Assembly: GCF_004358695.1 (NCBI RefSeq)
Contig: NZ_SNAA01000012.1
Coordinates: forward strand, 62,001 to 126,000
From: Palleronia sediminis
GTDB lineage: Bacteria; Pseudomonadota; Alphaproteobacteria; Rhodobacterales; Rhodobacteraceae
Length of the DNA: 64,000 nt
Direction of reading: 5' to 3'
The notes under the pieces are model-generated. The model had not been told where the DNA came from. It saw only the letters and a program-made list of their open reading frames with translations, and made no database searches. Positions 16,701-23,642 of this stretch are shown here, piece after piece. The position numbers were made by a program, and so were the translations under genes. Within the stretch, counting starts at the first letter, position 1. Each line of letters starts with the position of its first letter.

Positions 16701-17091
16701 GGCGGGCGCGCTGGAACCACGGGTGCTGATCCGAGGTATGGTTGATGACGAGCTCGGTGATGACCTTGAGCCCGCGCCGGTGCGCCTCGGCGACGAACGC
16801 CTCGAAATCCTCCATCGTGCCGTAGGAGGGGTTGACCGCCTTGAACTCGGAAATGTCGTAGCCGTCGTCGCGCAGCGGCGAAGGGTAGAACGGCAGGATC
16901 CAGATCGCCGTCGCACCGAGATCCTGCACATGGTCGAGCCGCCGCATCAGACCGGCGAAATCGCCGATGCCGTCATCGTTGGAATCCATGAACGCCTTGA
17001 CGTGAAGCTGGTAGATCACGGCGTCGCGATACCAGTCCTCGACATCGCCCACGGGCGTATCGCGGATCGCGGTCTTGTCGAGCAGGGTCAA
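13789..17091 (-). CDS. treS: Trehalose synthase-maltokinase fusion (TreS-Pep2/Mak)
   Basis: Fusion protein of 1100 residues. Residues about 15-560 are a GH13 trehalose synthase: YQLHVKAFMDSNDDG, the nucleophile Asp in GLRLDAIPYL, the acid Glu in LLAEANQW, and LRNHDELTLE. Residues about 600-1090 are a maltokinase with GDYHLGQVL and IIDFEGEP of the kinase-like fold. The pair interconverts trehalose and maltose and phosphorylates maltose to maltose-1-phosphate, the GlgE substrate. Start is TTG at 17091, overlapping the glgE stop by four bases and preceded by GGGAG at seven bases. It is the second gene of a leftward operon after glgE. The branching enzyme glgB often found with these genes is absent. 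Confidence 0.93.
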   Translation of the reverse strand: MTLLDKTAIRDTPVGDVEDWYRDAVIYQLHVKAFMDSNDDGIGDFAGLMRRLDHVQDLGATAIWILPFYPSPLRDDGYDISEFKAVNPSYGTMEDFEAFVAEAHRRGLKVITELVINHTSDQHPWFQRARRAPKGSPERDFYVWSDDPTKWMDKTRVIFNDTHDSNWSWDPVAEQFYWHRFFDHQPDLNFDNPEVLASVLDVMHFWLDKGVDGLRLDAIPYLVERDGTNNENLPETHAVLKAIRADLDKHYTGRMLLAEANQWPEDTRPYFGDGDECHMGFHFPLMPRMYMAVAQEDRYPITDILRQTPPIPEGCQWSIFLRNHDELTLEMVTDRERDYLWDFYASDKRARINMGIRRRLAPLLQNDRRKIELLNSLLLSLPGTPVVYYGDEIGMGDNYYLGDRDGVRTPMQWSADRNAGFSRATPQQLYLPTIQDPVHGFQAINVEAQHHAPASLLNWMKRMIAVRQRHPLFGRGEIELLYPRNRKIFAYLRHDGEETVLCVANLSRQAQAAEIDLPAYAGMVPIELTGASAFPPVGELPYLLTLPGYGFYWFQLAAEDAPSWHQPIAAMLPDFVTLTTRDGRVSTALDDATARQFATGTLAEYLPLQRWFGAKDARIERVALDRLVEMSEGRHILSVVDVTLSDGAAQRYFLPLSAAWGEDALMMGPRLPATLAKLRRANTIGALRDAAMDEDFARSLLAALAAGETLEGDGGRIVCRGSDRLSELEPPLEPRLLSAEQSNASIAFDDKLIVKLYRRLRAGVQPDIEIARFLTDETDFDASPALLGTMEWEAEDGTVTTLAAATEFVRNQGDAWTYVTEALERDMERLDLAGPDANADEENGAAMGGPLDLGRVLGRRTAELHLALASGKEGTAFAQEPMGSQDLQALAREVEAELSATLDDLSRAAPSLPEASRDLAREVLDRRERLMDKLRRVVDLPASGGRCRIHGDYHLGQVLVVQTDVMIIDFEGEPSRSLDERMARTSPLRDVAGMLRSFDYALWSTLRRRVELGADPARSLAGISRWREATHGAFLAAYREAMEGASLHPADRALETALLDLFLVQKAAYEVAYELSMRPDWLDIPLRGLHALAEDTAPQK

Positions 17092-19052
17092 TGGGCGTCT
17101 CCCGATGGGTGCAGTTTCCAGATCGCATAGGGCCGCTCATGCGGATCCAGACGCAGGGTATGGCTCTTGCCCTGCCAGGTGAAGCGGTTGCCGTGGATCG
17201 CGTCCTCGGCCTCGATCGCGGCGTCGTCGGGCAGGCCGAACTCCCAAAGGGGCAGCTCGAACCCGAACTCGGCGCCCGCATGGGGGTCGATCAGCACGTG
17301 AAACAGCAGGTAGTTGCGGTGCGCCTCGTCGAACCGGCCGTAATAGAGCACGCGGTCGTCGAAGGCCGGAAAGAAACGCAGGTTGGTGAAATCGCGCATC
17401 GCGGGGTTTTCGGACCTGATCCGGTTCACGAGCCGGATATCGTCCTTGATATGCCCCTCGGCGTCCCAGTCGCGATGGCGGAGCTGGTATTTCTCGGAAT
17501 CGAGATATTCCTCGCGGCCGGGCAGCGGCGCGGCCTCGCAAAGCTCGAAGCCCGAATAGAGCCCCCAGTTCCCGCTTAGCGTACCGGCCATCAGCGCGCG
17601 CGTCCTGAACCCCGGCCGCCCCGAGGTCTGGAGGAAGATCGGGTTGATGTCGGGCGTGTTGGTGAAAAAGTTCGGCCGCATGTAATGGCGGCACGGCTCG
17701 GTGGTGAGCTCGGTCAGGTATTCGGTCAGCTCGGCCTTGGTGTCGCGCCAGGTGTAGTAGGTATAGCTCTGGTTGAAGCCGATCTTGGCGAGGTGGCGCA
17801 TCACCTTGGGCCGGGTGAAGGCTTCGCTGAGAAAGATCGCCTCGGGGCAGCGGCGGCGAACCTCGGCGATGATCCACTCCCAGAACGGGAACGGCTTGGT
17901 GTGGGGGTTGTCCACGCGAAAGATCGTCACCCCGTGCCCGATCCAGAACAGGAACAGGTCGCGGATGGCACGCCAGAACGGGGTGTTGGGCTCGTCCCCG
18001 TCATAGTAGCGAAAATTGACGATATCCTCGTATTTCTTGGGCGGGTTCTCCGCGAACTTGATCGACCCGTCGGGGCGGCGCTCGAACCAGTCGGGATGCT
18101 CTTCGATCCAGGGGTGATCGGGCGAGGCGTTCAGCGCGATATCCAGCGCGATCCCGAGCCCCTTTTCCGCCGCCGCCGCGACGAGCGCGTCGAAATCGTC
18201 GAAATCGCCGAGATTGGGGTGCAGCGCGTCCATCCCGCCGGCGGGCGATCCGATGGCATAGGGCGACCCGACATCGCCCGGCACCGCCTTGAGCGCGTTG
18301 TTGCGCCCCTTGCGGTTGGTCGCGCCGATGGGATGGATGGGCGGGAAGTACAGCACGTCGAAGCCCAGATCCTTGACGTAGTCGAGCCGCCCGATCACGT
18401 CGCGGAACGTGCCGTGCTGGCCCGGCGCCCCGGTCGAGCGCGGGAAAAGCTCGTACCACGCCGAGAACGCCGCGCGTTCGCGGTCGACCCAGATCGGAAA
18501 GGTATCCGTCCGTGTCAGGTTCGCCCGCGGCCCGATCCGGGCCATCAGCTCGGTCGTCTCGTCGGACAGCAGAACCTCGACCTCGCCCGCCTTTGCGGCC
18601 TTGCGAAGCCGTTGCACCGCCGACGCGTTGCCCCGTCCGGCCCGCGTGGCGTCGAGGATCTCGCGCGCCTCCTGAAGTTCGACCGCGATATCCTGCCCCG
18701 CGGCGCGCTTCTTGCCGGTGTCGCGCGCCCAGGTGCCCCAGGCGTCGCGCCAGGCGGCGAGCATGAAACCGGCCGGTCCGGGGCCGTCGAACACGATCTC
18801 GCCCGACCACCGGTCGTTGACCTCGTGGGTCATGGGAACCGTCCTGCCGCCCGGCCCGACGATCTCGGCGCCGATGACCTCGTGGCCGTCGCCGAACACA
18901 TCCGCCGAGACGGTCACGGGCCAACCCGCGACCGCCTTTGCGGCAAAGCGCCCGCCGTCGATGCAGGGATCGACCGCCGTGATGGCGAGGCGGTGCTGCG
19001 CCAGCTCGGCGAGCTTGGGGGTCGAGGCCTTGGCGGGCCGTTCCGATTTCAT
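17088..19052 (-). CDS. glgE: Alpha-1,4-glucan:maltose-1-phosphate maltosyltransferase
   Basis: GH13_3 enzyme of 654 residues that extends alpha-1,4-glucans from maltose-1-phosphate. An N-terminal beta-sandwich domain spans about residues 20-190. The catalytic domain then has YFPPIHPIG, the nucleophile Asp in IFRVDNPHTKPF, the acid Glu in FLSEAFTRPK and GFNQSYTYYTWR, all diagnostic for GlgE. I place the start at the ATG at 19052, where GGGAGGGA lies six bases upstream; longer in-frame starts to 19208 have no such support. It heads a leftward operon with treS-maltokinase and is divergent from otsB-otsA, so trehalose made by OtsAB can feed the GlgE route. Confidence 0.93.
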   Translation of the reverse strand: MKSERPAKASTPKLAELAQHRLAITAVDPCIDGGRFAAKAVAGWPVTVSADVFGDGHEVIGAEIVGPGGRTVPMTHEVNDRWSGEIVFDGPGPAGFMLAAWRDAWGTWARDTGKKRAAGQDIAVELQEAREILDATRAGRGNASAVQRLRKAAKAGEVEVLLSDETTELMARIGPRANLTRTDTFPIWVDRERAAFSAWYELFPRSTGAPGQHGTFRDVIGRLDYVKDLGFDVLYFPPIHPIGATNRKGRNNALKAVPGDVGSPYAIGSPAGGMDALHPNLGDFDDFDALVAAAAEKGLGIALDIALNASPDHPWIEEHPDWFERRPDGSIKFAENPPKKYEDIVNFRYYDGDEPNTPFWRAIRDLFLFWIGHGVTIFRVDNPHTKPFPFWEWIIAEVRRRCPEAIFLSEAFTRPKVMRHLAKIGFNQSYTYYTWRDTKAELTEYLTELTTEPCRHYMRPNFFTNTPDINPIFLQTSGRPGFRTRALMAGTLSGNWGLYSGFELCEAAPLPGREEYLDSEKYQLRHRDWDAEGHIKDDIRLVNRIRSENPAMRDFTNLRFFPAFDDRVLYYGRFDEAHRNYLLFHVLIDPHAGAEFGFELPLWEFGLPDDAAIEAEDAIHGNRFTWQGKSHTLRLDPHERPYAIWKLHPSGDAH

Positions 19053-19239
19053 GTCCAGTCCCTCCCCGTTTCCGGTCGGTGCGATAGCCTTGCTGTGAAC
19101 TCTAGAACACCCGTGGCACGCCGACAGGTTCCCCTTGTCCCCGAATAACGCGGGGCGGCACCGGGGGAACCGAAGCGGCATCCGGGCCATTGATCCCCTG
19201 TAGGTCAAATTGTCCCAGTCTGCGGAACCGGGTATCGAG
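19053..19239. promoter_or_regulatory. Divergent control region between glgE and otsB
   Basis: This 187-base region serves two divergent operons of glucan and trehalose metabolism, which suggests common control, for example by osmotic stress. It holds the strong Shine-Dalgarno of glgE and GC-rich repeats around 19140-19165. I could not identify a specific operator. Confidence 0.4.
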
Positions 19240-20031
19240 ATGAATTTTTATGAGTTGATCGGATTTTCCGAAGAAATGCCCGAACCGGATCCGGGGAAGC
19301 CGCGACTTCCCCCGCCCGGCGATGCCTGCGTGTTCCTCGATATGGACGGCACGCTGGTCGATATCGCCGACCGCCCCGACGGCATCGCGATCTCGCCCGA
19401 CCTCGGCGCGCTTCTCGACGATCTGCTCGACCGGACCGACGGGCGTACGGCCATCGTGTCGGGGCGAGATACCGCAACATTAAAGGGGTTCCTGCCGGGG
19501 TTTCGCGGCGTCATGGTCGGCTCGCACGGGGCCGAGCGGCGCGGCGGCGGCCTGCCCGATGTCACCTCGGAGCTGCCGTCGGATTTCGGGTGCATCCGCA
19601 AGGTGCTGCGCACTTATGCCGATCATCGCGACGGCGTGCTCTACGAGGAAAAGCCCTATTCCGCCGCATTGCATTTCCGCCAGGCGCCCGATGCGATGCC
19701 CGGAGTCGAGCGGTTTCTCGAGGCTTTCGTCGCCGATTGGGAGGGGCTGACCCTGCACCGCGCCAAGATGGCGCTCGAGATCATGTTGTCGGACGTGTCC
19801 AAGGGCCGCGCGGTCGCCGATCTGCACAGTCTCTGGGGGGACGGGACGACGCCCATCGCCATCGGCGACGACCGGACCGACGAAGGCATGTTGCGCTATG
19901 CCGTCGAGCGGGGCGGCATCGGCGTGAAGGTCGGCGACGGCCCCACCGCCGCCTCTTGCCGGCTTTCGACCCCCCGCGAGGTGCGCGCGCTTCTGCGCGA
20001 TTGGCTGGACGATGGCGGACACCGCCCATGA
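19240..20031 (+). CDS. otsB: Trehalose-6-phosphate phosphatase
   Basis: HAD-superfamily phosphatase of 263 residues that releases trehalose from trehalose-6-phosphate. Motif I is FLDMDGTLVDI, motif II lies near IVSGRD, the conserved GSHGAE loop follows, and the C-terminal motif is IGDDRTDE. ATG at 19240 is chosen as the likely start; an in-frame TTG at 19210 would add ten residues, and neither has a strong Shine-Dalgarno. Its stop overlaps the otsA start (ATGA). With OtsA it forms the de novo trehalose pathway from UDP-glucose and glucose-6-phosphate, typical of osmoadaptation. Confidence 0.92.
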   Translation: MNFYELIGFSEEMPEPDPGKPRLPPPGDACVFLDMDGTLVDIADRPDGIAISPDLGALLDDLLDRTDGRTAIVSGRDTATLKGFLPGFRGVMVGSHGAERRGGGLPDVTSELPSDFGCIRKVLRTYADHRDGVLYEEKPYSAALHFRQAPDAMPGVERFLEAFVADWEGLTLHRAKMALEIMLSDVSKGRAVADLHSLWGDGTTPIAIGDDRTDEGMLRYAVERGGIGVKVGDGPTAASCRLSTPREVRALLRDWLDDGGHRP

Positions 20032-21380
20032 GCCAGGATCTTATCGTCGTCTCGAACCGGCTGCCGGCCGGCGATACCCCGTCCGGCGGGCTGGTCGTGG
20101 CGCTCGACGCCACGCTGAAACGCGAGGGCGGGCTGTGGCTCGGGGCCGCCGCCGAACCCGAGGAATACGAAACCGACGATCTCATGTCCCTGCCTGCGGA
20201 GGGCTACGAGAAAAAGGCGTTCCGCCTCAACCAGCAAGAATATGACCGCTACTACCTGGGCTACGCGAACTCGGTGCTCTGGCCGCTTTGCCACCGCCGC
20301 ACGGACCTGCTGGCGATCGACCGGGCCTTTGCGGAAACCTATGTCGCCGTGAACCGCCGGATCGCGCGCCATATCGCGCAGGCGGCAGGGCCCGACAGCC
20401 TGATCTGGGTGCAGGACTATCACTTCCTTCCGCTGGCCTACGAGCTGCGCAAGCTCGGCGTGCAGGCGCGGATCGGGTTCTTCCTCCACATCCCCTTTCC
20501 CTCGCTGAGCCTGCTCGAGGCCCTGCCCGAGCGCGAGATCTTTCACGACTGGATCGCGGCCTTCGATCTGGTGGGGCTTCAGACCCGCGCCGACGTCGCC
20601 CGCTGTCTCGAGTTGTTCCGCCACCACCCGAGGGGCGAGATCCTGCTCGACGGGCGGGTGAAACACGGCGACAGCGTGTTCAGCCTGCGGGCCTTTCCCA
20701 TCGGGATCGACACGCAGGGCTTTGCCGATGCCGCCGCACGTTCGGACGGCCCCTCCGAAACGCGGTTCGGGCCGGGCGACACCTACCTGATCGGGGTCGA
20801 CCGGCTGGACTATTCCAAGGGCTTGCCGAACCGCTTTACCGCCTTCGGGCGCTATCTCGATACGCGCGAGGACAAGACCAAGCGGCCGAGCTTTCTCCAG
20901 ATCGCGCCGCCGAGCCGACAGGAGGTGCCCGCCTATCGCGAGACGCGGTTGCAACTCGAAGCCATCGCCGGTCGGGTGAACGGCGAGAACGCGCGGCTCG
21001 ACTGGACGCCGATCACCTATATCCACCGCGCCTTTCGACGGGCCGACCTGCCCGCGCTCTATCGCATGGCCGATGTGGGTCTTGTCACGCCGCTGGTCGA
21101 CGGGATGAACCTGGTCGCCAAGGAATATGTCGCGGCCCAGGATCCCGACGATCCGGGCGTGCTGATCTTGTCGCGGATGGCGGGCGCGGCCGAGGACATG
21201 ACCGAGGCGCTGCTCGTCAACCCCTTCGATATCGACGAGATGGCCGAGGCCATTGCCACCGCGCTGAACATGCCGCTGGCCGAACGCAGGCGCCGCCATG
21301 CCGCGCTTCTCGAGGTGGTGCGCGACAGCGACGTGGCGACCTGGACCGAGCGGTTCATGGACTGCCTGCGCCGCGCCTGA
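20028..21380 (+). CDS. otsA: Trehalose-6-phosphate synthase
   Basis: GT20 glycosyltransferase of 450 residues. Motifs are LIVVSNRLP at the N-terminus, the WVQDYHFLPL acceptor-site segment, FFLHIPFPS, GVDRLDYSKGLPNR and the donor-site GMNLVAKEYVAAQ. It makes trehalose-6-phosphate from UDP-glucose and glucose-6-phosphate in the cytoplasm. The ATG at 20028 overlaps the otsB stop. The annotated N-terminus begins directly with the family's first beta strand, so this start is secure although an open frame continues upstream through otsB. Confidence 0.94.
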   Translation: MSQDLIVVSNRLPAGDTPSGGLVVALDATLKREGGLWLGAAAEPEEYETDDLMSLPAEGYEKKAFRLNQQEYDRYYLGYANSVLWPLCHRRTDLLAIDRAFAETYVAVNRRIARHIAQAAGPDSLIWVQDYHFLPLAYELRKLGVQARIGFFLHIPFPSLSLLEALPEREIFHDWIAAFDLVGLQTRADVARCLELFRHHPRGEILLDGRVKHGDSVFSLRAFPIGIDTQGFADAAARSDGPSETRFGPGDTYLIGVDRLDYSKGLPNRFTAFGRYLDTREDKTKRPSFLQIAPPSRQEVPAYRETRLQLEAIAGRVNGENARLDWTPITYIHRAFRRADLPALYRMADVGLVTPLVDGMNLVAKEYVAAQDPDDPGVLILSRMAGAAEDMTEALLVNPFDIDEMAEAIATALNMPLAERRRRHAALLEVVRDSDVATWTERFMDCLRRA

Positions 21381-21570
21381 GCCCATTGCCGCGCCGCGCG
21401 GGGGCGAAATCCACGCCCGCGGCGAAAGACGGTGTTTGCAATGCAGGACCGTGCAAGGGCAGGATCGGGGCGAACGGGGACGTCGGGGGGAACGCCGTGG
21501 AATGCCTGACATGGGGTGCAGAGACGGCCATCGCCGCCGCTTTCGCCGCATCGCGCGAGCGCATGGCGTG

Positions 21571-22548
21571 ATGCAGGTCGTCGTCACCGAGTTCATGGAC
21601 GAAACCGCGCTGGCCGGGTTCGGCCCCGGCATCGGGGTCGTCTATGCCCCCGACCTGGTCGAGGATCGCGCCCGGCTGCTCGACGCGTTGCGCAGCGCCG
21701 ATGCGGTGATCGTGCGCAACCGGACGCAGGTCGATGCCGAACTGCTCGCCGCCGCGCCGCGGCTGCGCGCGGTGGGCCGGTTGGGTGTAGGGCTCGACAA
21801 TATCGACCTCGCCGCCTGCGAGGCGCGCGGGATCGACGTTCTTCCGGCGACGGGCGCCAATGCGCTTTCGGTAGCCGAATACGTCATAGCGGCCGCGCTG
21901 GTGCTGGTCCGGGGCGCCTACATGGCCACGGACGAACTGCGCGCGGGCGCGTGGCCGCGCAATCGTCTGATCGGGGGCGAGATCTCGGGGCGGACGATGG
22001 GCCTGCTGGGGCTCGGTGGCATCGCGCGCATGGTGGCGGATCGGGCGCGGGCGCTGGGCATGACCGTCGCCGCCCACGATCCGCATCTTGCCGCGGACGA
22101 TCCGGCGTGGACCGGGGTGCATCGCTGCGCCCGGCCCGAGGACCTGTTCGGCCTTTCGGACGTGCTGTCGATCCACGTTCCGCTGACCGACACCACCCGT
22201 GGGCTGGTCGGGACGGAGGCTCTGGCGCGGTTGCCGCGGGGGGCCATCGTCATCAACACCGCGCGCGGGGGCGTCGTGGACGAACACGCCCTGGCCCAAG
22301 CGCTGCGCGCGGGCCGCATCGGCGGCGCCGCGCTCGATGTTTTCGCGCAGGAGCCGCTGGACGCATCGGCCGGGGCGGTGTTCGATGGTCTCGCGAACCT
22401 GATCCTGACGCCGCATGTCGCCGGCGTCACCCACGAAGGCAATGCCCGCGTGTCGCAGGTCACGGTGGCCAACGTCGCGCGGGCGCTCGGCACGGGCGGG
22501 GAGGACGGCCGCAACGCGCATCGGACCGACGCGGACACGACGCCCTGA
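21571..22548 (+). CDS. D-isomer-specific 2-hydroxyacid dehydrogenase (sulfolactate/phosphoglycerate dehydrogenase type)
   Basis: NAD-dependent dehydrogenase of 325 residues. The N-terminal catalytic domain has VGRLGVGLDNIDL. The Rossmann domain has GLLGLGGIARMVA. The catalytic residues lie in VINTARGGVVDE (Arg), the region of DVFAQEP (Glu) and LTPHVAGVT (His). The N-terminus VVTEFMDE resembles proteins I recall annotated as (S)-sulfolactate dehydrogenase (SlcC), so sulfolactate or a similar hydroxyacid is possible. Start ATG 21571 or GTG 21568; neither has a good ribosome site. It precedes a tripartite tricarboxylate transporter by 76 bases, which probably imports its substrate. Substrate is an inference. 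Confidence 0.8.
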   Translation: MQVVVTEFMDETALAGFGPGIGVVYAPDLVEDRARLLDALRSADAVIVRNRTQVDAELLAAAPRLRAVGRLGVGLDNIDLAACEARGIDVLPATGANALSVAEYVIAAALVLVRGAYMATDELRAGAWPRNRLIGGEISGRTMGLLGLGGIARMVADRARALGMTVAAHDPHLAADDPAWTGVHRCARPEDLFGLSDVLSIHVPLTDTTRGLVGTEALARLPRGAIVINTARGGVVDEHALAQALRAGRIGGAALDVFAQEPLDASAGAVFDGLANLILTPHVAGVTHEGNARVSQVTVANVARALGTGGEDGRNAHRTDADTTP

Positions 22549-22624
22549 CCGCCCGGACCGGGTCCACCGGCGGTCATTCGGACCGGAACGGGCCCGCAAC
22601 CATGAACGATCTGGGAGGATTACC

Positions 22625-23572
22625 ATGTTCAGACGCACACTCGCCGCCATCGCGCTCGCACTGGCCGCCGCGCCGGCCACGGCGCAGGATTTCCCCTCGG
22701 GGGCGGTCAGCTATGTCATCCCCTTCGGCCCCGGAGGCGAATCCGACATCACCGCGCGGTTCCAGCAGCCCCATTTCAAGGAGCTTTTTGGCGAAGACCT
22801 CGTCATCAGCTACAAGCCCGGCGGCGGCGGGGCGGTGGGCTGGTCGCAGCTCAACACCATGCCCGCCGACGGCACGGCGATCATGGGGATCAACCTGCCC
22901 CATATCATCGTCAAACCCATGCAGGGTAATGTCGGTTTCCAGACCGACGATATCGTGCCGGTCCACATGTTCCACTACACCCCCGACGCCATCGTCGTGC
23001 GCGCAGACAGCGATTACCAGACGCTCGACGACCTGATCTCGGACGCGAAAGAGAACCCGCGGCAGGTCACGTTCTCGGGGTCGGGCAAGGGAACGGCGAA
23101 CCATATCGCCCAGCTTCGTTTCGACGAGATGGCCGGGATCGACACCACCTATGTCTCGTTCGACGGGACCGGGTCCTCGACCACCGCCAATCTCGGCGGG
23201 CAGGTCAAGGCGCAGTGGGGCTATACCACCGTCGGCGCGGCGCAGGGCGACGAGGTGCGGCTGCTCGCCGTGGCGATGGACGAACGCCACCCCGCCTTTC
23301 CCGATGTGCCGACCTTCAAGGAACTGGGCTACGACCTCGTCTCGGGGGCCTATCGCGGGATCGCGGTGCCCAAGGACACGTCCGAGGACATGCGCGCCGA
23401 GGTCGCCGACGCGATCCAGCAGATCAACGACCAGGAGGCGTTCCGACAGACCATGCTCGATAACGGGTTCGCCCTGACCGACATCTCTTATGGCGAGGAG
23501 ATGGACGCTTTCATGGCGCAAAAGGCCGACGAGTATCTCGAGGCGGCCCGCGCAGGCGGCGTGATCGAGTGA
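22625..23572 (+). CDS. Tripartite tricarboxylate transporter substrate-binding protein (TctC family)
   Basis: Periplasmic binding protein of 315 residues. A Sec signal peptide ends at ATAQ around residue 21. The mature protein has the family landmarks YVIPFGPGGESDI near the start and KPGGGGAVGW, which bind the carboxylate, then GSGKGTANH. GGGAGGA lies six bases before the ATG. It captures a carboxylate for the TctA-TctB membrane complex encoded directly downstream. Family members bind citrate, tartrate, aromatic acids and sulfonates; the dehydrogenase upstream suggests a hydroxyacid. Confidence 0.9.
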   Translation: MFRRTLAAIALALAAAPATAQDFPSGAVSYVIPFGPGGESDITARFQQPHFKELFGEDLVISYKPGGGGAVGWSQLNTMPADGTAIMGINLPHIIVKPMQGNVGFQTDDIVPVHMFHYTPDAIVVRADSDYQTLDDLISDAKENPRQVTFSGSGKGTANHIAQLRFDEMAGIDTTYVSFDGTGSSTTANLGGQVKAQWGYTTVGAAQGDEVRLLAVAMDERHPAFPDVPTFKELGYDLVSGAYRGIAVPKDTSEDMRAEVADAIQQINDQEAFRQTMLDNGFALTDISYGEEMDAFMAQKADEYLEAARAGGVIE

Positions 23573-23573
23573 A

Positions 23574-23591
23574 CCGCCGGCCGGCCGGCGG
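23574..23591. repeat. 18-base perfect GC palindrome between tctC and tctAB
   Basis: CCGCCGGCCGGCCGGCGG is its own reverse complement and starts just after the tctC stop. It can form a stem in the intercistronic RNA and may protect the tctC message or reduce transcription into the membrane gene. Confidence 0.5.
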
Positions 23592-23642
23592 CATGCCCCC
23601 GGCCGGTTCCCGTTTCTTCAGCCCGCGATGCGGGGGGTGCCC

